DNA of 64,000 nt from JBBRGK01 sp036741355 (GTDB taxonomy: Bacteria; Chloroflexota; Dehalococcoidia; CAUJGQ01): the NCBI GenBank assembly GCA_036741355.1, contig DAINSK010000005.1:62001-126000 (forward strand), given 5' to 3'. Under the pieces are notes generated by a model. That model had not been told where the DNA came from. It made no database searches and saw only the letters and a list, made by a program, of their open reading frames with translations. Within the stretch, counting starts at the first letter, position 1; every line of letters starts with the position of its first letter. Below are positions 8,823 through 17,364 of this stretch, in pieces. Both the position numbers and the translations under genes were made by a program.

Positions 8823-9779
8823 ATGCACCTCCGCTGCGCCCTGATCACCTGTGCCTCTCTGGTTTCGATAGCCGCCGGCTGCACAACGAATAACCAGGTG
8901 CGTTCGACGCCGACAGCCGCGTCGGTGGCAACCACCGCTCCGATTGCGGACTCGACCGCGCCGGCGCCGGTAATCGGCGACGTGACGGTCTTCGCCGCGT
9001 CCTCCCTAACCGATGCGTTCAACCAGATCGGCGCCGGCTTCCAGAAGGCTAATCCCGGCGCGAAGGTCATATTTGATTTCGCTGCTTCCAGCACGTTGCG
9101 GACGCAACTGCAGCAAGGCGCAAAGGCGGATGTCTTTGCCTCAGCCGACCAGCCAACGATGGATGGCGCCAGGGGCGACGGCAGCCTTGACGGACCTGAC
9201 CAACTGTTCGCCAAGAACAAACTGGTGGTGATCTTTCCCAAGAGCAACCCGGGGAAGATCAGCACGATCCATGACCTGTCCAAGCCGGGGCTAAAAATCG
9301 TGCTGACGGACAAGGGCGTGCCAATTGGCGCCTACGCGCGCCGGGCGCTGGATAAGATGTCGGCCGACCCCACGTTTGGCCCCGGCTTTCCCCAGAAAGT
9401 GCTCAGTAACCTCAAGTCCGATGAGGCCAACGTACGCGCCGTCGTCAGCAAGGTGCAGTTGGGCGAAGCGGACGCGGCGATCACCTATGCAACCGATATT
9501 ACGCCTTCCGTGGCAAAAGACGTGCAGAGCATCCTCATCCCGGACCAGTTCAACATCATTGCCACGTATCCAATTGCTGTGGTGACGGGAGCCGCGAACA
9601 ACACTGGAGCGCACGCCTTCATCGCCTACGTCCGTTCCCCCGCGGGGCAGGCGGTGCTCAAGCAGGACAATTTCATTCTCGATAAAGACACCGGCACATC
9701 GGCTGTATTGCCGCGGCCGCGGACGCCCGAGCAAAGCGTTTTCCGGCAGGAGAGCGCAGACCATGGCGTAACGATATGA
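8823..9779 (+). CDS. modA: molybdate ABC transporter substrate-binding lipoprotein
   Basis: 318 aa. Signal peptide ending in 'SIAAGC', a slightly atypical lipobox, so probably lipid-anchored outside the membrane. A Thr/Ala/Pro-rich linker precedes the binding fold: 'VTVFAASSLTDAFNQI' (oxyanion-binding serines), 'FDFAASSTLRTQLQQGAKADVFASAD' with its second Ser pair, 'LVVIFPKSNPG', 'GEADAAITYATD'. These are hallmarks of ModA, binding molybdate or tungstate. ATG at 8823 chosen over TTG at 8802 to give a correct signal peptide. Its stop overlaps the modB start (ATGA). Confidence 0.88.
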   Translation: MHLRCALITCASLVSIAAGCTTNNQVRSTPTAASVATTAPIADSTAPAPVIGDVTVFAASSLTDAFNQIGAGFQKANPGAKVIFDFAASSTLRTQLQQGAKADVFASADQPTMDGARGDGSLDGPDQLFAKNKLVVIFPKSNPGKISTIHDLSKPGLKIVLTDKGVPIGAYARRALDKMSADPTFGPGFPQKVLSNLKSDEANVRAVVSKVQLGEADAAITYATDITPSVAKDVQSILIPDQFNIIATYPIAVVTGAANNTGAHAFIAYVRSPAGQAVLKQDNFILDKDTGTSAVLPRPRTPEQSVFRQESADHGVTI

Positions 9780-10654
9780 CAAGCCCGACCCCTGGCGTGC
9801 CATCAGAGGCGATTCCAAGCACCCCACAGATCCGCGTTGGCGGAAGCCACGAACGGCTGGCGGCCTCTCACGTCCAAGTGTCGCAATTGCTACTGCTCCC
9901 GGCAGTAGTGTTCATTCTCTTCGTTATCGTGCCGCTTGGAGCGCTAGTGTACCGCGCCACCGAATCCGGACAACTGCTCGACAGCATCCGGCAGCCGGTC
10001 GTTCATGATGCCCTGCGTATCAGCGTCACCACCAGTGTGCTTTCACTGGCAATCATCATCGTGCTGGGAACGCCGCTCGCCTACCTGCTCGCCCGCAACC
10101 GGTTTCCCGGAAAACGGCTCGTTGACACGCTCATCGACCTGCCGATGGTGTTGCCACCGGTCGTTGCCGGTGTTGCCCTGCTGATGGCGTTCGGACGGCG
10201 CGGCATCTTGGGAGATATGCTCTCCGGGGCCGGCATCGACGTTGCTTTCACCGCCAGGGCCGTCGTCGCCGCCCAGATTTTCGTCGCCAGCCCGTTCTAC
10301 ATACGCGCGGCGCGCGTCGGTTTTCAAAGCGTCGACGAATCACTGGTAGAAGCCGCCGCCATCGACGGCGCTAGTCCGCTAAGCGCCTTCCGCCACATCA
10401 TGCTTCCCCTCGCGCTGCCGGCGGTCACGAGCGGGATGGTGCTCTGCTGGGCGCGGGCGTTGTCCGAATTCGGCGCCACGATGATGTTTGCAGGCAATCT
10501 GCGCGGTACGACCCAAACAATGTCACTGGCGATCATGACCAGCATGGAATCAAACCTCTACACGGCCCTCGGTATCTCCGTCATCCTGCTCGCCGTCTCG
10601 TTTATCGCGCTGATGGCGTTTCGAGCCCTGACGCGAGACGGCGTACGGCTTTGA
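9776..10654 (+). CDS. modB: molybdate ABC transporter permease
   Basis: 292 aa inner-membrane permease with a polar N-terminal extension of about 35 residues, then six predicted helices. The cytoplasmic EAA loop that contacts the ATPase is 'LVEAAAIDGASPLSAFRHIMLPLALP', and 'LARALSEFGATMMFAGN'-like sequence near residue 225 is characteristic of ModB. Translation is coupled to modA by an ATGA overlap. No ATPase gene (modC) follows; the next gene is a crotonase 189 bp away, after a GCCCGGCCGGGC hairpin at about 10667-10678. The ATPase must be encoded elsewhere or shared. Confidence 0.9.
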   Translation: MTSPTPGVPSEAIPSTPQIRVGGSHERLAASHVQVSQLLLLPAVVFILFVIVPLGALVYRATESGQLLDSIRQPVVHDALRISVTTSVLSLAIIIVLGTPLAYLLARNRFPGKRLVDTLIDLPMVLPPVVAGVALLMAFGRRGILGDMLSGAGIDVAFTARAVVAAQIFVASPFYIRAARVGFQSVDESLVEAAAIDGASPLSAFRHIMLPLALPAVTSGMVLCWARALSEFGATMMFAGNLRGTTQTMSLAIMTSMESNLYTALGISVILLAVSFIALMAFRALTRDGVRL

Positions 10655-10843
10655 AGTGGGTAAGGTGCCCGGCCGGGCAACGCCTTCTGGCCGCTGCTTG
10701 CGGAGGCCGGAATCACGCCGCGACTCTACCGGCCGTAACCTGGGCGAGATCCACTTTGCCGCGGTACACTGCGAACAGTTGAATCTTGCCGGCAACACGA
10801 CTGCCTACTGTCCACTGCCCAGAACGACCGAAGGGAGCGACCA

Positions 10844-11722
10844 ATGGACTTCGAGAACCTGATGTACGAGAAATACGGCGCCGACAACCGCATTGCCCGG
10901 ATCACGCTTAACCGGCCGGAGAAGATGAACTCGCTCAGCCACGACCTGCTGGGGGAGTTTCGGCGGGCGTTGGAAGAAGCAGAAGACGATCCCGAGGTTC
11001 GGGTCATCGTCGTCAAGGGAGCAGGGCGAACCTTCAGTGCCGGCTACGACCTCACGCCGGGACCGCGCCGCCAGTATCCAGCGATGCAGGGCGGTCAGCA
11101 GCGCCGGTCAGTAGCCACCATCCGAAACAACATGTCGCGCGTAACTGACCTGCAGATGTACCTGTTCAACATCTCCAAGCCGACGATCGCACAGGTTCAC
11201 GGCTATGCGATCGCCGGCGGCACCGAGTTCGCGATGATGCACGACATCGTCATTGCTGCCGACGACGCCAAGTTCGGCCACCCCGGCGTGCGCGGTCTCG
11301 GCACCTCGCGCACATGCGCCATCTGGCCGCTCGTCATCGGTATGCGCAAGACCTATGAGCTGATGTACACGGGCGACTCGATCGACGCCGTCGAGGCCGA
11401 GCGCATCGGCATGATCAACAAGGCCGTCCCCGGTGACCAGCTAGAGGCGACGGTTCAGCGCTGGGCGGAGCGGATCGGGAACCAGACCGGCGATTCACTG
11501 GCGACGATCAAGCGGTCGATCAACACGTTCTACGAGAACATGGGCATCTACGCATCTGTTCACACGGCCACCGACACCGACGCGATGTACCAGTTCACGG
11601 GCCAGTCTTACCTTTGGCAGGAGAAGGTTGCCGAAGCGTTCAAGAGCGGCGGCGGCCTGAAAGAAGCCCTCGCCTGGCGCGATGAGCCCTACGGCGACTA
11701 TCGCGCTGCCCGCCGGGAGTAG
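10844..11722 (+). CDS. crotonase-family protein 3 (second catalytic Glu absent)
   Basis: 292 aa. ATG at 10844 follows AAGGGAG. Shows 'TLNRPEKMNSLSHD', 'TFSAGYDLTPG', 'GYAIAGGTEFAMMHDIVIA'. As in the gene at 6872, the segment that should carry the second glutamate ('FGHPGVRGLGTSRT') has none, while the first (in 'GGTE') is kept. The C-terminus 'GGGLKEALAWRDEPYGDYR' marks it as a paralogue of crotonase 2. Likely a non-hydratase crotonase acting on a CoA thioester. It sits after modB but is separated by a hairpin and heptamer fragments, so it is probably its own transcript. Confidence 0.85.
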   Translation: MDFENLMYEKYGADNRIARITLNRPEKMNSLSHDLLGEFRRALEEAEDDPEVRVIVVKGAGRTFSAGYDLTPGPRRQYPAMQGGQQRRSVATIRNNMSRVTDLQMYLFNISKPTIAQVHGYAIAGGTEFAMMHDIVIAADDAKFGHPGVRGLGTSRTCAIWPLVIGMRKTYELMYTGDSIDAVEAERIGMINKAVPGDQLEATVQRWAERIGNQTGDSLATIKRSINTFYENMGIYASVHTATDTDAMYQFTGQSYLWQEKVAEAFKSGGGLKEALAWRDEPYGDYRAARRE

Positions 11723-11777
11723 GACGCAAAGCCGGGGAGTCGTAGGAGGCCTGACCACCGTAGACCTTCCCCACGAG

Positions 11778-11956
11778 CCCCCAATTCCCCATCCCCTTGC
11801 CCCCAATTCTGGGGGTAAGGGGCGTCCCTGGGTACCGTGTACGAACGGTCTGGTGCGTTCCGTACTCCCCGTACCCCCGATATCACTTACTAATCCGCGC
11901 CATTGCTCCCTCTTGCCCCCAGAATTGGGGGAAAGAGGGCCGGGGAGATAGGGGGC
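11778..11956. repeat. MITE-like intergenic repeat with nested hairpins
   Basis: About 180 bp between crotonase 3 and a convergent phosphatase gene. The two ends are long inverted repeats of roughly 45 bp; each contains its own small palindrome (CCCCCAATTCTGGGGG on the left, CCCCCAGAATTGGGGG on the right). No coding content. It differs in sequence from the 3763 and 7851 copies but shares the plan: C-rich outer end, inner hairpin, unrelated centre. Confidence 0.55.
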
Positions 11957-11964
11957 ACCGCCAC

Positions 11965-12627
11965 CTACGCCCCCGGCCCGTGGTCGTAATCGAGCAGGCC
12001 CGCGAGGTGCGCGCAGTCATTCCAGCCTCGAACGGCCATGCGGGCCGGCCCGGGCGCCACTTCGGCGAAGGCGCAGGGCTGGGGTCCGAGCAACGCGTTG
12101 TGCACATCGGCCCAGGTCGCCAACGGCGCGTCGTCGGGCAGCAACAGTGTGGCCACGATCAGCCGCAGGATCGTTCCATGGGTGACGAGAACCATTATTC
12201 CCGGCGAGGTTGCCTGGCCGCGCAGAAAACTGACCACCGACCTGGCGCGCTCGACGCAGGTCCGCAACGAGTCCTCGTCCTCAAACGCCCAGTCGGGCTC
12301 ATGTACGTGCCGGTCGAACTGCGCCAGATAGTCGGCGATATCGGCCCGCGCCATTCCCCAGAACCGGCTCGGCATCCGGCGCTCCGCCAGCCCCGACAAC
12401 TCGCGCACTGGTAGTCCGAGTGAGTCGCCGATGATCGCGGCGGTTTCCATGGTTCGGTACACGGGACTGCTGTAGATGGCGGTAACCCCGCCCATCGCCG
12501 CGAGGCGGTTGCCCGCCGCGCGCGCCTGCTCACGCCCTCGTTCCGAAAGCGCAGCCGACGACCACCCCTGAATGCGCCCGCCCTCCAGGTTCTCGGTGAT
12601 TCCGTGACGGACGAAAATGAAGTCCAC
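11965..12627 (-). CDS. histidine phosphatase family protein
   Basis: 220 aa from a GTG at 12627. The N-terminal 'DFIFVRHGITENLEGG' carries the catalytic RHG motif, 'ALSERGREQARAAG' and 'YSSPVYRTMETA' follow, and 'MVLVTHGTILRL' supplies the second catalytic His. This is the phosphoglycerate-mutase-like branch 1; the substrate could be a sugar phosphate, alpha-ribazole phosphate or a nucleotide. I prefer the GTG at 12627, since the family starts right before the RHG motif; an upstream GTG at 12669 would overlap the preceding small gene by 35 bp. Start lies 7 bp after that gene's stop, so they are likely coupled. Confidence 0.87.
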   Translation of the reverse strand: MDFIFVRHGITENLEGGRIQGWSSAALSERGREQARAAGNRLAAMGGVTAIYSSPVYRTMETAAIIGDSLGLPVRELSGLAERRMPSRFWGMARADIADYLAQFDRHVHEPDWAFEDEDSLRTCVERARSVVSFLRGQATSPGIMVLVTHGTILRLIVATLLLPDDAPLATWADVHNALLGPQPCAFAEVAPGPARMAVRGWNDCAHLAGLLDYDHGPGA

Positions 12628-12634
12628 GGGATTT

Positions 12635-12838
12635 TTAGGTGCCGGTAAGCTTCTCGTCGAGCGCCACAATTACCGCATCACGGGCAATTCCGGGCCCATC
12701 GACCTCTGGGGAGATATCTCGGGCGCAGACGAAACAGAACCCCACGGGCTGCCCATCGAGGTGAGCATCACTCGCGATCCGCGCCGCCTTCTTCATCGGA
12801 TACAAGAAGCGACAACCAATGCAGTAAAAAGTATCCAT
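12635..12838 (-). CDS. small CxxC protein upstream of the phosphatase
   Basis: 67 aa. Contains 'YCIGC' near the N-terminus and 'FCFVCARD' in the middle, giving two CxxC pairs and hence a likely zinc or iron site. No signal peptide. Reads directly into the histidine phosphatase gene with a 7-bp gap. Family not recognised; the cysteine spacing is wide for a simple zinc finger. Confidence 0.6.
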   Translation of the reverse strand: MDTFYCIGCRFLYPMKKAARIASDAHLDGQPVGFCFVCARDISPEVDGPGIARDAVIVALDEKLTGT

Positions 12839-13088
12839 GAGCGCTCATCCCTCCGCCGGCCACAAGAGGCTCACTCCGGGCTCTCGACAGCTAATATACA
12901 TGAAACCGAAACCATGATGATAGGAATTCGAACACAGTTTGCGATGCCGGACCAATTATCTGAACTAAATTAGGCCGAATGGAGGAACCGAACTGTCACC
13001 ATCGGTGGGACGCGCGGCCGAGGGCACAATCATCAGCGCCGCAGACGAACGCGTCTCTCTTTCGCGGTTGACGTCAGAGGTCGCTCGC

Positions 13089-13910
13089 TCATGTTGGCGG
13101 ATAGAAGGCCGGGTTGAACCGCCGCGCGCAGAACCCTGTTGCCCGCGACAGATCGATGTCGTGCACCAACAACTGCTCCTGGCCATAGGGAACGTAGGCC
13201 AGACAGTCCCCGTCCGGACCGAGCAGGCTGGTTGCAGAATCCTGGTAACGCATCGCGTAGTTGACACTGGCAAAGTAGATGGTGTTCTCAACGCTGCGCG
13301 CCACCATCGCCTTCTCATAGTAGGGTGAGCTCGGGTCACCCCAGCGATCAATCGTCACGCCGGTACGGTCACTGCCCGTGAGTTGCGGGTGAAAGACCAG
13401 ACGAGCACCGCGGACGGCCGCCCATCGTACGCTCTCGGGGTAGCGCCATCCCTCATGGCAAATGGCAATACCAAACGGGACTCCGTCGACCTCGAACAGC
13501 CGCCGCCGTCCGTCGGGCACGTAGAACGGCTCTTCCTCAAGCGGGATCTGATTTTTCGCCTGACAGCCAACGATCGCGCCGTCACGCGAGATGACGAACG
13601 CCACGTTGTGTAACCCAGCGGCGGATTCCCACTCCATTCCGATGACGACTGCCACGCTGTGCCGCTGGGCCACGGCGCGAATCTCCTCGAGCGCCGCTTG
13701 CTGGCGGAGTTGGTCATGCGGCGGCACGAAAAAGTCCATGCCTCGCAATCCGGGGATGTAGGTCTCTGGGAAACAGACGATGGCCACACCCTGCGCGCCG
13801 GCGTCCTCCAGGAATCGGTCGACCGTTTGGAGCCGCTCCTCAACGGACGGCGCATTCCGCACGGCCGCCAAACCGATGCGTAAGCTCGAGTTTGCGTTCG
13901 TCCGTCCCAT
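13089..13910 (-). CDS. carbon-nitrogen hydrolase (nitrilase superfamily)
   Basis: 273 aa. The Glu-Lys-Cys catalytic triad is visible: Glu in 'VCFPETYIPG', Lys in 'AKNQIPLEEEPFY', and Cys in 'IAICHEGWRYPE'. A second conserved Glu lies in the 'LEEEPFY' stretch. Length and motif spacing match aliphatic amidase/N-carbamoyl hydrolase-type members rather than NAD synthetase fusions. It hydrolyses a non-peptide C-N bond; the substrate is not deducible here. Flanks: a 250-bp gap on one side and a 448-bp gene-free stretch on the other, so it is probably monocistronic. Confidence 0.87.
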   Translation of the reverse strand: MGRTNANSSLRIGLAAVRNAPSVEERLQTVDRFLEDAGAQGVAIVCFPETYIPGLRGMDFFVPPHDQLRQQAALEEIRAVAQRHSVAVVIGMEWESAAGLHNVAFVISRDGAIVGCQAKNQIPLEEEPFYVPDGRRRLFEVDGVPFGIAICHEGWRYPESVRWAAVRGARLVFHPQLTGSDRTGVTIDRWGDPSSPYYEKAMVARSVENTIYFASVNYAMRYQDSATSLLGPDGDCLAYVPYGQEQLLVHDIDLSRATGFCARRFNPAFYPPT

Positions 13911-14358
13911 TGGCCCGCACGCCTCCAGATCCGCAGCCCTGATCTCACTTGAGATCCTCGATTGCGTATTCTCGCACGTGGGGGTGATGAATTCTAGCCC
14001 GCATTATTCACGGGGACCGCCTGCAGACGGCGAAATGCTGCCAGAGGGGCTGGGACGGATGCCTGAGGCGGGGTGCAGTCACACGTAGCCGACACATTCC
14101 GGACCCTGGCGCCGATCTTGAGCAGCCGCCGCCGCGACGGCGGGAGCGCACGAGTCGACGGTGGAGGCGGCCACCGCCCTCGCCATGACCGCGTTGGACG
14201 TGTTCACACAGCGATGGGGGCTCGCCCGCCGCCCAGGCGCCGGACTGACGCGATCAGCGTAGAATTACTTGGGTATCGCACGACCTTCTGATCTGAGTAA
14301 TAATGACGGCCGCAGCTCCGGACACCAGCGGGCATCCTCGCAGAAGGGAATGTAGTAG
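13911..14358. other. gene-free interval, 448 bp
   Basis: Separates the divergent nitrilase-family and luciferase-like genes. Only short Arg-rich frames are present on either strand, with no ribosome site or recognisable product. The last 100 bp is less GC-rich and ends with 'GAAGGGAATG' before the next start, so promoters for both flanking genes are probably here, but I cannot place them with confidence. Confidence 0.4.
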
Positions 14359-15675
14359 ATGAAGTTCGGCATTTTCTACGAGCACCAGCTCCCCCGCCCG
14401 TGGGATGAGGGAGCCGAGCTCAAGCTATTCCAGGACGCGCTGACGCAGGTCGAGCTTGCCGACCGGCTCGGCATCGATCACGCGTGGGAAGTGGAGCACC
14501 ATTTCCTCGAGGAGTACAGCCACTCCTCGGCGCCCGAGATCTTTCTCGCTGCCGCCAGCCAGCGCACGAAGAACATCCGCCTCGGCCACGGCATCGTTCT
14601 GCTGCCGCCCAAGTACAACCATCCGGCGCGGATCGCCGAGCGCATCGCCACGCTGGACCTCGTGTCCAACGGCCGCGTCGAATTCGGCACAGGCGAATCG
14701 GCGTCTCGGGCCGAGCTCGAAGGCTTCGGCATAAACCCCGCCGAGCGACGCGCAATGTGGCGCGAAACGCTCGAACAGATCGCGAACATGATGGCGATGG
14801 ACCCATACCCTGGCTTCGAAGGACAGTACTTCTCGATGCCGGTGCGCAACGTCGTGCCGAAGCCGGTGCAGAAGCCGCACCCGCCATTGTGGGTGGCGTG
14901 CTCCAATCGCGACACGATTCACCTGGCGGCGCAGCTCGGAATCGGCGCCTTGACCTTCGCCTTTGTCGATCCGGCTGAGGCGAAACACTGGGTCGACGAT
15001 TACTACGAGACGTTCAAGCGCGAGTGCGTGCCGGTCGGCCACGCCGTCAACCCGAACATTGCCATGGTCACCGGCTTCTCCATCAACCCCGATCGCGACG
15101 CGGCCGAGCAGCGCGGCCTCGATGGCTTCCGCTTCTTCCAGTTCGCGCTCGGCCACCACTACGCCTTCGGTTATCACAAGCCGGGGCGCACGGACATCTG
15201 GAAGCACTACCTTGCTGTTCGCGACGAGATCGGCATGGAGATGATGGGCGGAGGCACCGGCGGCATCGGCACGCCCCAGAACTTGCGCGAACACCTGCGC
15301 GCGTTCGAAGAGGCCGGCGTGGACCAAACGGTGTTCATCCAGCAGGGGGGCAAAAACCAGCACGAGCATATCTGCGATTCGCTGGAGCTTTTCGCCGCCG
15401 ACGTGATGCCGGAGTTCAAAGAGAAGGAACAGCAGCGCATGGCGCGCAAAGCAGACGAACTTGCGCCGTACGTCGAGGCTGCATACAAACGCAAAGCGTT
15501 CATGCGTGAGCTTACCGACGACGAGATTCCGACCTATTCGGCTTACGGCAACACCGTCGTCCAGCCCGATCTTTCCCAGCTTCCAGAGGCTAATCGGCGC
15601 CGCGCCGAGGCGATGCAGCGGATGCGCGAGATCGTCAAGCGTGTGCAGGACCAGCCCGAGCCAGCGAAACGATAG
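14359..15675 (+). CDS. luciferase-like flavin monooxygenase
   Basis: 438 aa bacterial-luciferase-fold (TIM barrel) protein using reduced FMN or F420. Starts 'MKFGIFYEHQLPRPW'; 'ADRLGIDHAWEVEHHFLEEYSHS' and 'NIRLGHGIVLLPPKYNHPARIAER' are the typical family blocks, followed by 'DLVSNGRVEFGTGES'. The C-terminal 'IGTPQNLREHLRAFEEAGVDQ' is also standard. A lysine/arginine-rich helical tail of about 60 residues extends beyond the usual end. Expanded families of this kind are frequent in Dehalococcoidia/SAR202-like genomes; the substrate is unknown. The next gene's start is 93 bp downstream. Confidence 0.9.
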   Translation: MKFGIFYEHQLPRPWDEGAELKLFQDALTQVELADRLGIDHAWEVEHHFLEEYSHSSAPEIFLAAASQRTKNIRLGHGIVLLPPKYNHPARIAERIATLDLVSNGRVEFGTGESASRAELEGFGINPAERRAMWRETLEQIANMMAMDPYPGFEGQYFSMPVRNVVPKPVQKPHPPLWVACSNRDTIHLAAQLGIGALTFAFVDPAEAKHWVDDYYETFKRECVPVGHAVNPNIAMVTGFSINPDRDAAEQRGLDGFRFFQFALGHHYAFGYHKPGRTDIWKHYLAVRDEIGMEMMGGGTGGIGTPQNLREHLRAFEEAGVDQTVFIQQGGKNQHEHICDSLELFAADVMPEFKEKEQQRMARKADELAPYVEAAYKRKAFMRELTDDEIPTYSAYGNTVVQPDLSQLPEANRRRAEAMQRMREIVKRVQDQPEPAKR

Positions 15676-15768
15676 CCGAGCTTCCCATTGCGGTATCATC
15701 CGAAGGGTATAGCGGTTCGCCGCGCCCCTGATTCCCCGCACGCCGGATGGCGTGTCAGGAGCGTTTGC

Positions 15769-17307
15769 ATGCAATCCATGCGTTCGGGCGCGGGAATTCA
15801 CCTGCGCCCCCTATCGTGCGTGATCCTTTCGCTCGCGATCATGCTGCTTACCGGCTGCGTCAGCACCTACTCGTCGAAATCCCGGTTAGGCGCCGACTTC
15901 GGCGGCGCGTCGATCGGCATCACGATCAAGAACTTCCTCTATCAGCCGGTCACGCTCACCGTTCCCGTCGGTGCCACCGTCACCTGGACCCAACTCGACG
16001 AGATCCCCCACACCGTCACCTCGGGGCGTCCGGGGGCAGAAGACGCCGGCACCGTCTTCGACGACACGGAGACCAAGGTCAATCAGGCGTTCAGCTTTAC
16101 GTTCGGGACACCGGGAACCTATGCCTACTTTTGTCGCTTCCACACGGAAATGGTGGCCGGTATCGTTGTGACCGGCGCGGGCGGCGTCGTACCTACGTCG
16201 ACGGCGGCACAGCAAGCGGCGACAACACCCGCACCTACGCCGCCGCCATCTGCAAAGCTGGTTGCCGACAAGCTGATGAACCCGCGCGGCTTTGCCTTCG
16301 GCCCCGACGGCGCTATTTATGTGGCCGAAACCGGGACAAAGTCCGAGGACGGCGTAACCGTCACGCCTCCGGCGGGGCCGGTTAAGGCGGGCTGCGAAGC
16401 CTGGCGACCGAGCTTCGACCGCATCCAGGCTCACTGTCCGGGGGTTGTCGCACCGAAAAACGGAACCAATGGACGGATCACCCGGATTGCGCCCGACGGA
16501 TCCCGCACGACGGTCGCGGACCATCTCCCGGTCGTCGATGGCCCATTCCAGGCCACGATGGGTGTCACGTCCGTCGCGTTCATTGGCCGGGACCTTTACG
16601 CGGTGCTCGCCGCGGGCGAGACCCGTGGCGAGCCCAACTTCCCCACGGGCGTCTACAAGGTGAACGCGGACGGCTCGGTAACCCTTTTCGCCAACCTGGA
16701 GGCTTTCCAGAAAGCGAACCCGCCTGCATACATTCCGCCCGACTACAACTACAGCAACCCCTACGACATGATCGCAATGAACGGAAAGCTGTACATCTCG
16801 GACGGCAACGCCTGCGTCATCTTCGAGGTCGATCCGGCGAAGGCCGAGCCGCAGAGGGTTCGCCGCCTGACAGACATGTCCGTCGGCCACCCGATCACCA
16901 CCGGTCTTGCCGCCGGGCCGGACGGCAACCTGTACGTCACGATCATGACGATTCCGCCCTACCCGCCGGGAGCGGCGAAGGTCTTCAAGATTACAAGCGA
17001 CGGCAAAGTGTCCGAGGCCGGAAGCGGCTTCAATCTCGGCACGGGGCTCGCGATTGGCCCGGATGGCACCTTCTACGTAGCAGAGTTTGCGGATGCCCCC
17101 GGTAAGGCGCCGTACGTGGTTCCCCCGGGCCGGATCGTCAGGCAGTCGCCGAACGGGGCGCCCCAGGTCGTGGCGGCGCCGTTGATGTACCCCGGCGCGT
17201 TGCGCTGGGGACCGGACGGCCTGTACAGCACGTTCAACACGATCGGCACGGTACAGGGCGGTCCGGCGATCGGAGCGATCTACAAGATCGATACCAGCGG
17301 ACGATAG
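15769..17307 (+). CDS. lipoprotein: cupredoxin domain fused to six-bladed-type propeller (ScyD-like)
   Basis: 512 aa. Signal peptide with lipobox 'LLTGC' (Cys near residue 29) predicts an outer-face lipoprotein. Residues about 45-130 form a plastocyanin-like domain with the copper ligands His ('IPHTVTS'), Cys and His ('YFCRFH') and Met ('TEMVAG'). After a Thr/Pro linker comes an NHL/ScyD-type repeat region: 'PRGFAFGPDGAIYVAE', 'GLAAGPDGNLYV', 'GLAIGPDGTFYVAE', 'ALRWGPDGLYS'. ATG at 15769 has AGGAG 8 bp upstream, better than the ORF's first codon. A role in extracellular electron transfer or sugar/alcohol oxidation is plausible but inferred. Confidence 0.85.
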   Translation: MQSMRSGAGIHLRPLSCVILSLAIMLLTGCVSTYSSKSRLGADFGGASIGITIKNFLYQPVTLTVPVGATVTWTQLDEIPHTVTSGRPGAEDAGTVFDDTETKVNQAFSFTFGTPGTYAYFCRFHTEMVAGIVVTGAGGVVPTSTAAQQAATTPAPTPPPSAKLVADKLMNPRGFAFGPDGAIYVAETGTKSEDGVTVTPPAGPVKAGCEAWRPSFDRIQAHCPGVVAPKNGTNGRITRIAPDGSRTTVADHLPVVDGPFQATMGVTSVAFIGRDLYAVLAAGETRGEPNFPTGVYKVNADGSVTLFANLEAFQKANPPAYIPPDYNYSNPYDMIAMNGKLYISDGNACVIFEVDPAKAEPQRVRRLTDMSVGHPITTGLAAGPDGNLYVTIMTIPPYPPGAAKVFKITSDGKVSEAGSGFNLGTGLAIGPDGTFYVAEFADAPGKAPYVVPPGRIVRQSPNGAPQVVAAPLMYPGALRWGPDGLYSTFNTIGTVQGGPAIGAIYKIDTSGR

Positions 17308-17364
17308 CGATACCCGGCCGCAGAACGCCAATCGATTTTCGCCGACGGTAGGAACGCCAGGGGC

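Noticed and set aside
14425..15801. 458-aa frame antisense to the luciferase-like gene
   Set aside because: Shadow of a strongly conserved gene; no protein-like motifs.
15886..17331. 481-aa frame antisense to the cupredoxin-propeller gene
   Set aside because: Arg-rich shadow; the opposite strand has signal peptide, copper ligands and repeats.
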